Assembly: GCA_903872075.1 (NCBI GenBank)
Contig: CAIQJF010000016.1
Span: forward strand, 1 to 48,951
Source: an uncultured Caulobacteraceae bacterium
GTDB taxonomy: Bacteria > Pseudomonadota > Alphaproteobacteria > Caulobacterales > Caulobacteraceae
Direction: 5' to 3'
Length of the DNA: 48,951 nt
The notes under the pieces were generated by a model. That model made no database searches. It saw nothing but the letters and a program-made list of their open reading frames with translations, and had not been told where the DNA came from. Positions 30,542-39,054 of the stretch are shown piece by piece. How positions within the stretch are numbered: position 1 is the first letter of the stretch; each line of letters begins with the position of its first letter. Made by a program: the position numbers and the translations under genes.

Positions 30542-31398
30542 CGCAAAATCAGCGTCGCCCAGGCGTCCCGGCCCAGCCGGCGCTCGATCCTGAAGCCGCG
30601 CGAGCGATAGGCCGCCAGCACGAAGCGCGCCTGGGAGCGCAGCAGGCCCGACAGGATGGCGACGCCGCCGGGCTTCAGCGCCCCCTTGATGTCCTGCGAC
30701 AGCCAGACCAGCGGACGAGCGAGGATATTGGCGAACACCAGATCGTAGGGCGCCCCGGCGCTCACCGCTCGGTTGGCCAGGCCGTTGGCGTGCACGAAAC
30801 GGGTGGCGGTGCGGTTCACCTTGGCGTTCTCCCGGGCGATACGCACAGAGACCCGATCGATGTCGGTGCCCACGGTCAGGCGCGAGCCGGTCCGCGCCGC
30901 GGCGATGGCCAGAACCCCGGTGCCGGCGCCCACGTCGAGCACCTTCGGATAGCGCCCGGCCTTCAGCAGGCGGTCATAGGCCAGGAGGCAGCCCACGGTA
31001 GTGCCGTGGTGCCCGGTGCCGAAGGCCGCCCCTGCCTCGATGCGCAGATTGACGGCGTTGGGCGGTGTGCGACCGCGATCATGCACCCCGAAGATGAAGA
31101 ACCGTCCGGCCCGCACCGGCGGCAGGCCGGAAAGGGCCATTTCCAGCCAGTCGGCGTCGGCCAGCTTCTCGACCACCGTCTTCAGCTCGCCGAAGCCCGC
31201 CAGATGACCGGCGAGATCGTTTGCCTCGGTCTCGGACGTGGGGAAGGCGTCGATCCGCCAGACGCCCTTGTCCTCGTCCTCCTCGATGATCGAATAGGTG
31301 ATCCCTTCGAGGCGCGGATCGCTGTCCATGGCGGACGCCGCGGCCTCGGCGATGGCGCGGGGGCCGCGGGCGATGATCTGAACAGGTTCGTCGGTCAT
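30532..31398 (-). CDS. prmA: Ribosomal protein L11 methyltransferase PrmA
   Basis: PrmA methylates ribosomal protein L11 using S-adenosylmethionine. The start ATG at 31398 gives 288 residues. The frame is open 30 bases further upstream, but the palindromic element begins 10 bases before this ATG and makes an earlier start unlikely. The N-terminal half is the substrate-recognition domain. The C-terminal half is a class I methyltransferase with [15 protein letters not shown] (SAM loop), a preceding [18 protein letters not shown] and [25 protein letters not shown] in place of the more common GTGxHxTT is normal for alphaproteobacteria. Confidence 0.92.
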   Translation of the reverse strand: MTDEPVQIIARGPRAIAEAAASAMDSDPRLEGITYSIIEEDEDKGVWRIDAFPTSETEANDLAGHLAGFGELKTVVEKLADADWLEMALSGLPPVRAGRFFIFGVHDRGRTPPNAVNLRIEAGAAFGTGHHGTTVGCLLAYDRLLKAGRYPKVLDVGAGTGVLAIAAARTGSRLTVGTDIDRVSVRIARENAKVNRTATRFVHANGLANRAVSAGAPYDLVFANILARPLVWLSQDIKGALKPGGVAILSGLLRSQARFVLAAYRSRGFRIERRLGRDAWATLILRRP

Positions 31399-31407
31399 GC
31401 GGCTTCC

Positions 31408-31459
31408 TAGAGCCTGATCCGTTTGCACGGAACAGATGCAAACGGTGAATCAGGCTCTA
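31408..31459. repeat. 52-base palindromic element (REP-like)
   Basis: Outer arms TAGAGCCTGAT (31408-31418) and ATCAGGCTCTA (31449-31459) are perfectly complementary. So are inner arms CCGTTTGCA (31419-31427) and TGCAAACGG (31437-31445). They leave a nine-base loop and a three-base bulge TGA (31446-31448). The long, nearly perfect stem between two same-strand genes looks like a dispersed intergenic palindrome of the REP type. No T-run follows, so it is not a simple terminator. Only one copy was seen in this window. Confidence 0.75.
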
Positions 31460-31510
31460 AACGTTGGAATCCAGAGCACCGCGCGACCAAGGGGAATCGG
31501 CTTCGCTACG

Positions 31511-32701
31511 CTAGGCTGCCGCGAGATGCCTCGGACGCCGCAGATCGGCCGCTAGACCCTCGCCCATCAGGTCGATGAAATTGTCGGCATAGAACCGGTC
31601 GATCAGCTCCGGCGCCGTTCCGGCCAGGGAATCGTTGAACCGTTTCAGCGGATTGCGTCCACCTTCCACGTGCGGGAAGTCCGAGGAGAACAGGATGGTC
31701 TGTGGCCCCGACTCCCGGATCAGCCAGCCCGCGTCCTCATGCGGATAGGGCGTCACACGCACCTGCCGCTGAACGATCTCGCTGGGCCGCGCCGACAGGC
31801 GGTGCAGCCGCTCCTCGTTCTTGAAGAAGGCCAGATGGGCCGAATCCATCGATTTCATCCAGCCCGGCAGCCAGGAGGCGCCCAGCTCGATCGCCCCGAA
31901 CTTCAGTCGCGGGAAGCGGTCCAGGACCCCATCTATGATCAGCGCCGCCAGGGTCTGTATCACGGCAAGCGGGATCGCCATGTAGCTGACCGAGGTGAAG
32001 TTCTCCTCGCCGCCGTGGAAATCCTTCACCCGCGGCAGGCCGTTTTCGAAATAGTCGGACTTCAGCTTCTCCTCGCCACCCACATGGAACAGGATCGGGA
32101 TGCCCGCCTCCTGCGCCTGGGCCCAAACCGGATCGAAGCCCACATGGCTTGGCGAATGGCCGGGCGGGCAGCGCGAGGGGATCATAAGCCCCTTGGCGCC
32201 GAGCGCGATGGCCTCGCGCGCGCAGGCCTCCGACCGCGCGAAATCCACCAGGGGCACATAGGCCGTGGCCAGGAACCGGCGGTCGACCTTGCAGAAGTCG
32301 GTCATCATCCGGTTGTGGGCCTGGGCGGCGGCGTAGCAGAGGTCGACCGGCCCGTTTTCGTCGAGGCCGAAATTGCTCAGGCAGAAGGTGGTGAAAACCA
32401 GCTGGCTGGCGAAACCCAGCAGGTCCAGGGCCTTGGGCCGGTCGGCGGGCCGGAAGGCGCCGAGGGCTTCATAGTTTTTGCGCAGCAGGATGTTCTCGTC
32501 CTCGCCGGCGCGGAAGGCCGGATCGTCCTGCTTGCGGCGCGCCGCCTGCGACCAGCGCCCGTCGCCCACCTTGTGCCGGTAGATCGGCAGATCGTGAAAG
32601 GCCGCCAGCATCTTGCGATCGAAATAGGGATCGAGGCAGTCCCCCATCTCCATCAGGTGAGAATCGGCGTCATGGACCAGACGATCCTGCACATAGGCCA
32701 T
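31511..32701 (-). CDS. Amidohydrolase family protein (Amidohydro_2, decarboxylase-like)
   Basis: A TIM-barrel metal-dependent hydrolase or decarboxylase of 396 residues. The start ATG at 32701 is preceded by a strong GGAGGA. The frame stays open far upstream but only as a shadow of the opposite gene. Visible motifs are the N-terminal HDADSHLMEMGDC (Asp13, His15, metal site), ILFHVGGEEK (His), and FSSDFPHVEGGRNPL (Asp/His). The family includes gamma-resorcylate and aminocarboxymuconate-semialdehyde decarboxylases, but the substrate cannot be read from sequence. A nearby crotonase gene is consistent with a catabolic role. The palindromic element lies between its stop codon and prmA. Confidence 0.85.
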   Translation of the reverse strand: MAYVQDRLVHDADSHLMEMGDCLDPYFDRKMLAAFHDLPIYRHKVGDGRWSQAARRKQDDPAFRAGEDENILLRKNYEALGAFRPADRPKALDLLGFASQLVFTTFCLSNFGLDENGPVDLCYAAAQAHNRMMTDFCKVDRRFLATAYVPLVDFARSEACAREAIALGAKGLMIPSRCPPGHSPSHVGFDPVWAQAQEAGIPILFHVGGEEKLKSDYFENGLPRVKDFHGGEENFTSVSYMAIPLAVIQTLAALIIDGVLDRFPRLKFGAIELGASWLPGWMKSMDSAHLAFFKNEERLHRLSARPSEIVQRQVRVTPYPHEDAGWLIRESGPQTILFSSDFPHVEGGRNPLKRFNDSLAGTAPELIDRFYADNFIDLMGEGLAADLRRPRHLAAA

Positions 32702-32803
32702 GGGTGTTCCTCCGCGTTTGGCGGATTTGACCGCTATCCGGAGCCGCGCGCAACCCTCGCGCCCGGCCTCGACAAGTGCGGGTGGGCGGGGCAATCCCGA
32801 CGC

Positions 32804-33457
32804 ATGAGATATTGGATGACGGGACCGATCCTCGCCGCCGTCGCGGCCCTGGCCGCCACGCCGGTTCAGGCCTGGCCGGATACCGGCGCCGGGCGGCGCG
32901 GCGCGGCCGCGGAACTGCGCCGCTTCGAAGCCGCCCTCGACCATTCCGAGAGCGCCACGGCCGTCCTGCGCGCCTGGTGCGCGGAGCATCGGATGGCTGA
33001 TCCGCCGGTCATCCGGGCGCTGCGCGATGCGGGCCCGGAGACACCGGCCACCCCGGAGACCCGCCGCCGGCTCCAGGCGGCGCCGGATGAACGCTTGCGC
33101 TACCGGCGGGTGAAACTCGTCTGCGGCGACCATGTGCTGTCGGAAGCCGACAACTGGTACCGGCCATCGGTTCTCACGCCGGAGATGAACGCGCGGCTGG
33201 ACGGCTCGGACACGCCGTTCGGCGTGGCGGTGAAGACGCTGAATTTCCATCGCCGGACGTTGGGCGTCGACTGGCTGCTGAAGCTGGATCGACGCGGGGC
33301 TGCGGGCGGCGAGCTTTCGTTGCCTCACGCCGTCCTGCGCCATCGGGCCGTGCTTGAGACGGCCCAGGCCGTGCCATTCAGCCTGGTGGTCGAGACCTAT
33401 ACCGCCGAGGTGCTGTCCGGCCCCCCGGCGGCGGCGAGCGAGCCCGTCAGTCGGTGA
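32804..33457 (+). CDS. Exported chorismate-lyase-like (UbiC/UTRA fold) protein
   Basis: A 217-residue protein with a signal peptide (about residues 1-23, ending PVQAW). The mature part resembles chorismate pyruvate-lyase. YRRVKLVCGDHVLSEADNWY corresponds to the strand with the active-site Arg, PSVLTPEMNAR and DTPFGVAV follow, and the C-terminal PFSLVVETYTAEVL carries a Glu at the position of the UbiC catalytic Glu. UbiC itself is cytosolic and makes 4-hydroxybenzoate, so an exported version is unusual and its substrate is unknown. The ATG at 32804 was chosen because it starts the signal peptide. Its end overlaps the crotonase gene tail-to-tail by 11 bases. Confidence 0.65.
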   Translation: MRYWMTGPILAAVAALAATPVQAWPDTGAGRRGAAAELRRFEAALDHSESATAVLRAWCAEHRMADPPVIRALRDAGPETPATPETRRRLQAAPDERLRYRRVKLVCGDHVLSEADNWYRPSVLTPEMNARLDGSDTPFGVAVKTLNFHRRTLGVDWLLKLDRRGAAGGELSLPHAVLRHRAVLETAQAVPFSLVVETYTAEVLSGPPAAASEPVSR

Positions 33458-34253
33458 AGGCCGGCGCGCGCTTCTGCATGTTCGACATCACCGCCTCGAT
33501 CTGGTTCGGGCTGCCGATCAGGGCCACCTGTTCCACGGTCTCCTGCACGAGGCCGGAGAGCTGATCGGTCACCACCGCGGCGTTCAGCAGGCGCTTCGAG
33601 GCGCGGATGGCGTGGGGGTTCTTGCCGGCGATCTCGCGGGCCACGGCCAGGGCCTCGGCGCGCGGATCGGCGCAGACGCGGGTGGCGAAGCCTATGGCGA
33701 AGGCTTCCTCGCCGGTGAAGATCCGGCCCGTGTAGGTCAGCTCGCGCACGATGTCCTCGCGCACCAGGTGCCGCATCAGCTGGGTGCCGGCCATGTCGGG
33801 CACCAGGCCCCATTTGATCTCCAGCACCGCCATGCGGGTGTCCGGGGCCACGAAGCGCATGTCCGCGCCCAGGGCCAGCTGGAAGCCGCCGCCGAAGGCC
33901 ACGCCATGCACGGCGGCGATCACCGGCACCGGAATGTCGCGCCACACCCACACGGCGTATTGCGCGCGGTTGGCGATGCCGTGGGTGCGGTCGGCGAAGG
34001 TGTCGCCGCCGGCCGGCGCGGCGCGCGGGCCCTCGGCCATCTTGCCGAAGTTGCCCATGTCCAGCCCGGCGCAGAACGCCCGGCCGTCGCCCGACAGCAC
34101 CACGACCCGCAGGCCGGGTTCGGTCTTCAGACGCTCGCCGGTCTCGACCAGCGCCTGAAACATGGCGTCGTCCAGGGCGTTCATCTTGTCGGTGCGGATC
34201 AGGCGGACGTCGGCGACGCCGTCCTCGATGCTGACGCTGATGCGGTCGTTCAT
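33447..34253 (-). CDS. Enoyl-CoA hydratase/isomerase (crotonase) family protein
   Basis: A 268-residue crotonase-fold protein, predicted to act on acyl-CoA substrates in the cytosol. It shows VVVLSGDGRAFCAGLDMGNF (oxyanion-hole region), HGVAFGGGFQLALGADMRFV (second oxyanion-hole block) and VLEIKWGLVPDMAGTQLM, where the Glu of LEIKWG lies in the catalytic region. Substrate preference cannot be fixed. It overlaps the chorismate-lyase-like gene by 11 bases at its 3' end. The 5' side faces a 123-base divergent gap before the cupin-like gene. Confidence 0.9.
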   Translation of the reverse strand: MNDRISVSIEDGVADVRLIRTDKMNALDDAMFQALVETGERLKTEPGLRVVVLSGDGRAFCAGLDMGNFGKMAEGPRAAPAGGDTFADRTHGIANRAQYAVWVWRDIPVPVIAAVHGVAFGGGFQLALGADMRFVAPDTRMAVLEIKWGLVPDMAGTQLMRHLVREDIVRELTYTGRIFTGEEAFAIGFATRVCADPRAEALAVAREIAGKNPHAIRASKRLLNAAVVTDQLSGLVQETVEQVALIGSPNQIEAVMSNMQKRAPAFTD

Positions 34254-34376
34254 ATTGCGCGGGCTCCTGAGTGTGGGCGTTCCGGCCTCGAAATTGCAGC
34301 CGTCACCTAAGGTCAGTCGAGACCGCCCGTCCAGATCGTCTTAAGATCGGGGGCGCGCCGGGGAGGGCGTAAGACG

Positions 34377-34727
34377 ATGCAAATCCACAACCTCTACGTC
34401 GACGACACGGGCGAGACTCATTTCCGCGATATCGAGATCGAATGGGCTCACGACGGGCCGGGCGGCAAGATGTCCGAGCGGCTGCCGGCCACCGGCATCA
34501 TCTTTCGCGAGACCGCGGCCACCTACGATCTCGACTGGCATCCCGCGCCGCGCCGTCAGTACATCGTCAACCTCGACGCCGGGGTGGAGATCACCGCCAG
34601 CGACGGCGAGCGCCGGATCATCGGGGCCGGCGAGGTGATCCTGGTGGAGGACGTTACCGGCAAGGGCCATCTCTCGCGCGCCGTGTCCGCCCAGATCCGC
34701 CGCTCGATCTTCATCCCGATCGAATGA
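34377..34727 (+). CDS. Small cupin-like conserved protein
   Basis: A 116-residue protein with an all-beta, cupin-like pattern: FRETAATYDLDWHPAPRRQYIVNLD, then GERRIIGAGEVILVEDVTGKGH, which resembles the two cupin motifs with His residues at the expected ends. No signal peptide. GAGGGCG precedes the ATG. Function is unknown; metal binding is plausible. It is followed after 95 bases by a propeller protein gene on the same strand. Confidence 0.7.
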   Translation: MQIHNLYVDDTGETHFRDIEIEWAHDGPGGKMSERLPATGIIFRETAATYDLDWHPAPRRQYIVNLDAGVEITASDGERRIIGAGEVILVEDVTGKGHLSRAVSAQIRRSIFIPIE

Positions 34728-34822
34728 CGGGGCCGGCAGTCCCGCGCGCGATCATAATCCTGTCATCGACGCCCCCCAGAACGGGCCTTTCGCCCGGGTC
34801 CGCGGGCGCTCTGGAGCTGGTC

Positions 34823-35830
34823 ATGCCGAAGCTGTTTCCGATCCTCGCCGCCCTTGCCGGCCTGACCCTCTCCGGTGCGGCCCTGGCCGCCCCCGCGCCG
34901 CTGAAGATCGTCGCCCGCATCGCCGGGCCCGACGGCGGCTGGGACTACGCCAGCTATGACAAGGCCCGCAGCCGCATCTATGTCGCCCACGGCCAGCAGG
35001 TCAGCGCCATCGACATCGCCACCGGCGTCCTTACCCCGCATTTCGCGGCCGGCGATCACCTCCACGCCGTTCTGCCCATCCCGGGCTCGGATCTGATCCT
35101 GACCACCAATAGCGGCGACAACACCGCCAGGATCCTCAAGGGCGATGGAACCCTCATCGCCTCCGTCCCCACCGCCAAGGACCCGGACGCGGCGATCTAC
35201 GATCCGGCCAACGGCCTCGTCTATGTCATGGGCGGCGATAGCGGCATCGTCACCTTCGTCGATCCCAAGGCGGCCAAGGCCGTAGGTTCCATCACTGTCG
35301 GCGGCGCCCTGGAGTTCCCGCAGCTCGATGGCCACGGGCGGCTGTTCATCAACCGCGAAGACAAGAACGACATTGCCGTGGTGAGCCTCAAGAGCCGCAA
35401 GGTGTTGAAATTCTATCCCATGCCCGGCTGCCAGGCCCCCACGGGCCTCGCCTTGGTCACGGGCGGTCGGCTGATCTCGGCCTGCGCCAATGGCGTCGCC
35501 AAGATCCTCGACGTCGCGACTGGCAAGGAGATCGCGTCCCTGAAGATCGGCGCGCGGCCCGACGCGGTGCTCTATGACGCGGGACGCAACGTCGCCTACA
35601 TCCCCTCCGGCCTCTCCGGCACGCTGTCGGTGATCGCCCTCACCGGGCCGACCAACAACCAGGTGGTCGAGACCGCCGCCACGGCTGTCGGCGCCCGCAC
35701 CGGCGCGATCGACACGGGTACCGGCCGCATCTACCTGCCGTCGGCCCAGTATCTGCCCCCCGCGGCGCCGGGCCAGCGTCCGCAGACCAAACCCGGCACC
35801 TTCGAGGTCCTGGTGCTCGACCGGCCATAG
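34823..35830 (+). CDS. Exported YncE/NHL-type beta-propeller protein
   Basis: A 335-residue protein with a signal peptide (about residues 1-23, GAALAAPAP) followed by six or seven propeller-like repeats. Examples are SRIYVAHGQQVSAIDIATG, GLVYVMGGDSGIVTFVDPK, RLFINREDKNDIAVVSLKS and NVAYIPSGLSGTLSVIALTG. The pattern matches YncE-like secreted beta-propellers, which are mostly of unknown function. The ATG at 34823 has GGAG upstream; the longer open frame lies inside the previous gene in another frame. Confidence 0.82.
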   Translation: MPKLFPILAALAGLTLSGAALAAPAPLKIVARIAGPDGGWDYASYDKARSRIYVAHGQQVSAIDIATGVLTPHFAAGDHLHAVLPIPGSDLILTTNSGDNTARILKGDGTLIASVPTAKDPDAAIYDPANGLVYVMGGDSGIVTFVDPKAAKAVGSITVGGALEFPQLDGHGRLFINREDKNDIAVVSLKSRKVLKFYPMPGCQAPTGLALVTGGRLISACANGVAKILDVATGKEIASLKIGARPDAVLYDAGRNVAYIPSGLSGTLSVIALTGPTNNQVVETAATAVGARTGAIDTGTGRIYLPSAQYLPPAAPGQRPQTKPGTFEVLVLDRP

Positions 35831-35916
35831 GACCCCTGGACGCCTTCCGGGCCGCTCTGTAGCGTCCGCCGCCGAAACACCCGGCCGCGGCGCGCCGGGG
35901 CAGGGGGGAGCGGCGG

Positions 35917-37050
35917 ATGGCGGCGGGACAGGGACTGGACGGTCTTGAGGCGCAATTCATCGGGCGCGTCTCGCCCACCGCGCCGCGCATCCAGGCCGGC
36001 GGCCATCCCTGCCAGGGGATCTACTGGACGGCGTCTGGAGCCCGGCCGAAGGTCGCCCTCATCGCCACCCACTACAATGTGGATTTCGCCGAGCACTACA
36101 TCGCCCCCTATTTCGCGCGCCAGGGATTCGGCTTCCTGGGCTGGAACACCCGGTTCCGCGGGGCGGAGGACCAGTTCATCCTCGAACACGCCCTGATCGA
36201 CATCGCCGTGGGGGTGCGCTGGCTGCGCGAGGAGGCCGGTGTCGAGACCGTGGTCATCCTGGGCAACAGCGGCGGCGGCTCGCTCATGGGCGCCTATCAG
36301 GCCGAGGCCATCGCCCCAACCCTGGCCGCCGCCATGCCGGGCCCCGGTGGCGCGGCCCTGGCCAGTCTCCCCAAGGCCGATCTCTACATCTCGCTGAACG
36401 CCCATAAGGGCCGCCCCGAGGTCCTCACCGACTGGATGGACGCCTCGGTGGTCGACGAGCGCGATCCGACCCTCACCGACGAGAGCCTCAACCCGTTCAA
36501 TCCCGACAATGGCCCGCCCTATACGCCGGCCTTTGTCACCCGCTACCGCGCCGCCCAGCGCGCCCGCAACCAGCGCATCACCGACTGGGCCAAGGCCGAA
36601 CTGATCCGGGTCAACGCCGCCGGCATCCCCGACATCCTCTTTCCGCTCTACCGCACCTGGGGCGACCTTCGCTTCATGGACCCGGCCCTCGATCCTTCCG
36701 ATCGGCCGTGCCCCAGCTGCTATCCGGGCCATCCGGCCCAGGCCAATCGCCGGGTCGGCATCGGCCGCGCCAACAGCCTCAAGACCTGGCTTTCCATGTG
36801 GAGCCTGGAGACATCCAAATGCCAGGGCGGCGCCCAGCTGGCCAAGTTCGATCTGCCAAGCCTGGTGGTGCAGTCCACCGGCGACATGGGCGTCTTCCCG
36901 GTTGACGCCCGGGCGATCCACGCCGCCATCGCCTCGCCTGACAAGCAGCTCGAATTCGTCCCCGGCGCCCACTATTTCGAGGACTCCGAGGCGCACCGTC
37001 AGGGCGCGGTGGACCAGATGAGCGCCTGGATTCGCGGGAAGACCGGGTGA
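35917..37050 (+). CDS. Alpha/beta hydrolase fold protein
   Basis: A 377-residue cytosolic hydrolase. The nucleophile elbow is GNSGGGSLMGAY (Ser in GNSGG). A late Asp lies in QSTGDMGVFPVD and the His in EFVPGAHYFED, giving a plausible catalytic triad. A long lid or insertion occurs between about residues 150 and 280. GGGGGGAG precedes the ATG. It overlaps the following kinase gene by 4 bases (GTGA), and that overlaps the next dehydrogenase by 4 bases, so the three form an operon. The substrate is unknown. Confidence 0.85.
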   Translation: MAAGQGLDGLEAQFIGRVSPTAPRIQAGGHPCQGIYWTASGARPKVALIATHYNVDFAEHYIAPYFARQGFGFLGWNTRFRGAEDQFILEHALIDIAVGVRWLREEAGVETVVILGNSGGGSLMGAYQAEAIAPTLAAAMPGPGGAALASLPKADLYISLNAHKGRPEVLTDWMDASVVDERDPTLTDESLNPFNPDNGPPYTPAFVTRYRAAQRARNQRITDWAKAELIRVNAAGIPDILFPLYRTWGDLRFMDPALDPSDRPCPSCYPGHPAQANRRVGIGRANSLKTWLSMWSLETSKCQGGAQLAKFDLPSLVVQSTGDMGVFPVDARAIHAAIASPDKQLEFVPGAHYFEDSEAHRQGAVDQMSAWIRGKTG

Positions 37051-38096
37051 CGCCGGCCTCCGGCCCCGCCCCGCCCGGCGCGCCCGCCACGGTTGTCGAC
37101 GACCACGGCCTCGCCGACGCCCTGCGGGCCTGCGGCCTGCTGGCGCCGGGAGAGGGGGTGACCTTCAGCCCGCTGGCGGGCGGCGTCTCCTCCGATGTGT
37201 TCAGGGCCGGGACCGACGGCGGCCGCGTTTTCGCCGTCAAGCGCTCCATTCCACAGCTGAGGGTCGCGGCCGAATGGCTGGCGCCCGTGCAGCGCGCGGC
37301 GGGTGAGGTGCGCTGGCTGAAGCTGGTGCGCGGCATCGATCCCCGTCTGGCCCCCGAGGTCATCGCCGAGGCCCCCGAGGCCTTCGTCTTCGCCATGGCC
37401 TTCCTCGATCCTGAGACCCATCCGGTGTGGAAGTCGGAGATGGCCGCCGGCCGGGTCGATCCGGCCTTCGCCGCCGCCGTGGGCCGCGATCTCGCCCTGA
37501 TCCACGCCCGCACCGCCTTCCACCCCAAGGTCCAGGCGGCCTTTCCCCCCGACGACTGTTTCTTCGCCCTGCGCACCTCGCCCTTCCTGCTGTTCACCGC
37601 CGAGCGCCATCCCGACGTCGCCCCCCGCCTGCGGGCCCTGGCCGAGGGGCTGGGCGCGCGAAAGATCGCCCTGGTGCACGGCGACATCAGCCCCAAGAAT
37701 ATCCTCGTCGGCCCCGACGGCCCGGTCTTCATCGACGCCGAATGCGTGGGCTACGGCGATCCGGCCTTCGATCTCGCCTTCTGCCTGACCCATCTGTTGC
37801 TCAAGACCGTCTGGCTGCCCACGAGCTTCGCCGCCCTGACCCGGTCCTACGCCCAGCTCTGGCGGTCGTATGCGGCCGGGATCGACTGGGAGCCCGCGGC
37901 GGACCTCAGCGGCCGCGCCGCCGCTCTCGTCGCCGCCCTGCTCCTGGCCCGGGTCGACGGCAAGTCGCCCGCCCCCTATCTCACGGACCCGGGCGAGAAG
38001 GCCCGCGTCCAGGGCGCCGCCAAGGCGCTACTCGCCGTGGATGACCTCGACCTCGACACCCTTCTCGCCCGCTGGCCGGACCTGATCGCCGCATGA
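37047..38096 (+). CDS. Phosphotransferase (APH/choline kinase-like)
   Basis: A 349-residue protein-kinase-like small-molecule kinase. The GTG start overlaps the hydrolase stop. Motifs are FSPLAGGVSSDVFRA (nucleotide loop), RVFAVKRSI (Lys), LVHGDISPKNILVG (Brenner motif with catalytic Asp and Asn) and VFIDAECVGYGDPAFDLAF (metal-binding Asp). It could phosphorylate a hydroxylated small molecule made or used by the neighbouring hydrolase and dehydrogenase. A role in aminoglycoside resistance is not supported by context. Confidence 0.85.
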   Translation: MTPASGPAPPGAPATVVDDHGLADALRACGLLAPGEGVTFSPLAGGVSSDVFRAGTDGGRVFAVKRSIPQLRVAAEWLAPVQRAAGEVRWLKLVRGIDPRLAPEVIAEAPEAFVFAMAFLDPETHPVWKSEMAAGRVDPAFAAAVGRDLALIHARTAFHPKVQAAFPPDDCFFALRTSPFLLFTAERHPDVAPRLRALAEGLGARKIALVHGDISPKNILVGPDGPVFIDAECVGYGDPAFDLAFCLTHLLLKTVWLPTSFAALTRSYAQLWRSYAAGIDWEPAADLSGRAAALVAALLLARVDGKSPAPYLTDPGEKARVQGAAKALLAVDDLDLDTLLARWPDLIAA

Positions 38097-39037
38097 AAAT
38101 CGTCCTGCAATACCGCGCCAGCGCCGGCTTCCAGGCCCAGATCGCCGCCGCCTTCGCCGGCGAGGACCCGGTCCTGGTCATCGACGAGGACGACGAGGCG
38201 ACCTTCGCCCGCGAGATGGCCGACACCGAGCTCCTGCTCCATGTCCTCAAGCCCGTCACCGCCCAGGTGATCGCCGCCGCGCCCCGGCTGAAACTGATCC
38301 AGAAGATCGGCGTGGGCGTGAACACCATCGATCTCGATGCCGCCCGCGCCCACGGCGTGGCCGTGGCCAACATGCCGGGCACCAACAGCGCCGCTGTGGC
38401 CGAGATGGCCCTATCGCTGATGTTCGCCGTCCTGCGCCGCACCACCTATTTCGACACATTGACCCGGGCGGGGCAGGGGTGGCGGCCCGACCTGGATGTC
38501 CTGGACCAGGCCGGCGAGATCGCCGGGCGCACGGTGGGCCTCGTCGGCTATGGCGGCTCGGCCAGCCGCCTCGCCCCCGTCCTGCGCGCGCTCGGCGCCC
38601 GGGTCCTCTACACCGCACGATCACCGCGCGCGGAAGACGCTGCGTCCTATCGCGACCTGCCCGCCCTGCTGCGCGAGGCCGATATCGTCTCCCTGCACGT
38701 GCCGTCCATACCCGAAACGCGGCGCATGATCGACGCCCCGGCCCTGGTGTCCATGAAGACCGGGGCCATCCTGATCAACACGGCCCGGGGCGATCTGGTG
38801 GACGAGGCCGCCCTCGTCGACGCCCTGCGGTCGGGCCATCTGCGCGGCGCCGGCCTCGACGTCTTCGCGGCCGAACCTACCCCCGCCGACAATCCCCTGT
38901 TCGATCTGCCCCAGGCCGTCCTCGCGCCGCACGTCGCCTGGCTCACGCCCGAGACCCTGGCCCGCAGCCTCGTGGTGGCGCGCGAGAACGCCCGCCGCCT
39001 GGCCGCCGGCGAAGCCCTCCTTCATCAGGTCGTCTGA
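38093..39037 (+). CDS. D-isomer-specific 2-hydroxyacid dehydrogenase
   Basis: A 314-residue NAD(P)-dependent oxidoreductase interconverting a 2-hydroxyacid and a 2-oxoacid. It has the Rossmann loop VGLVGYGGSASRLAPVL and ILINTARGDLVDEAALVDAL with the substrate-binding Arg. AGLDVFAAEPTPADNPLF carries the catalytic Glu, and VLAPHVAWLTPE the catalytic His. The loop reads GYGGSA rather than the usual GxGxIG. It overlaps the kinase gene by 4 bases. Glycerate, phosphoglycerate and other hydroxyacids are possible substrates. Confidence 0.9.
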   Translation: MKIVLQYRASAGFQAQIAAAFAGEDPVLVIDEDDEATFAREMADTELLLHVLKPVTAQVIAAAPRLKLIQKIGVGVNTIDLDAARAHGVAVANMPGTNSAAVAEMALSLMFAVLRRTTYFDTLTRAGQGWRPDLDVLDQAGEIAGRTVGLVGYGGSASRLAPVLRALGARVLYTARSPRAEDAASYRDLPALLREADIVSLHVPSIPETRRMIDAPALVSMKTGAILINTARGDLVDEAALVDALRSGHLRGAGLDVFAAEPTPADNPLFDLPQAVLAPHVAWLTPETLARSLVVARENARRLAAGEALLHQVV

Positions 39038-39054
39038 TCTGCCATAAGGGGGCC

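Noticed and set aside
31670..32803. Upstream extension of the chorismate-lyase-like gene
   Set aside because: It runs antisense to the amidohydrolase; the signal peptide at 32804 marks the true start.
37047..38096. Aminoglycoside resistance gene
   Set aside because: The fold matches APH-type kinases, but the gene sits in a metabolic operon with a hydrolase and dehydrogenase and shows no resistance-gene context.
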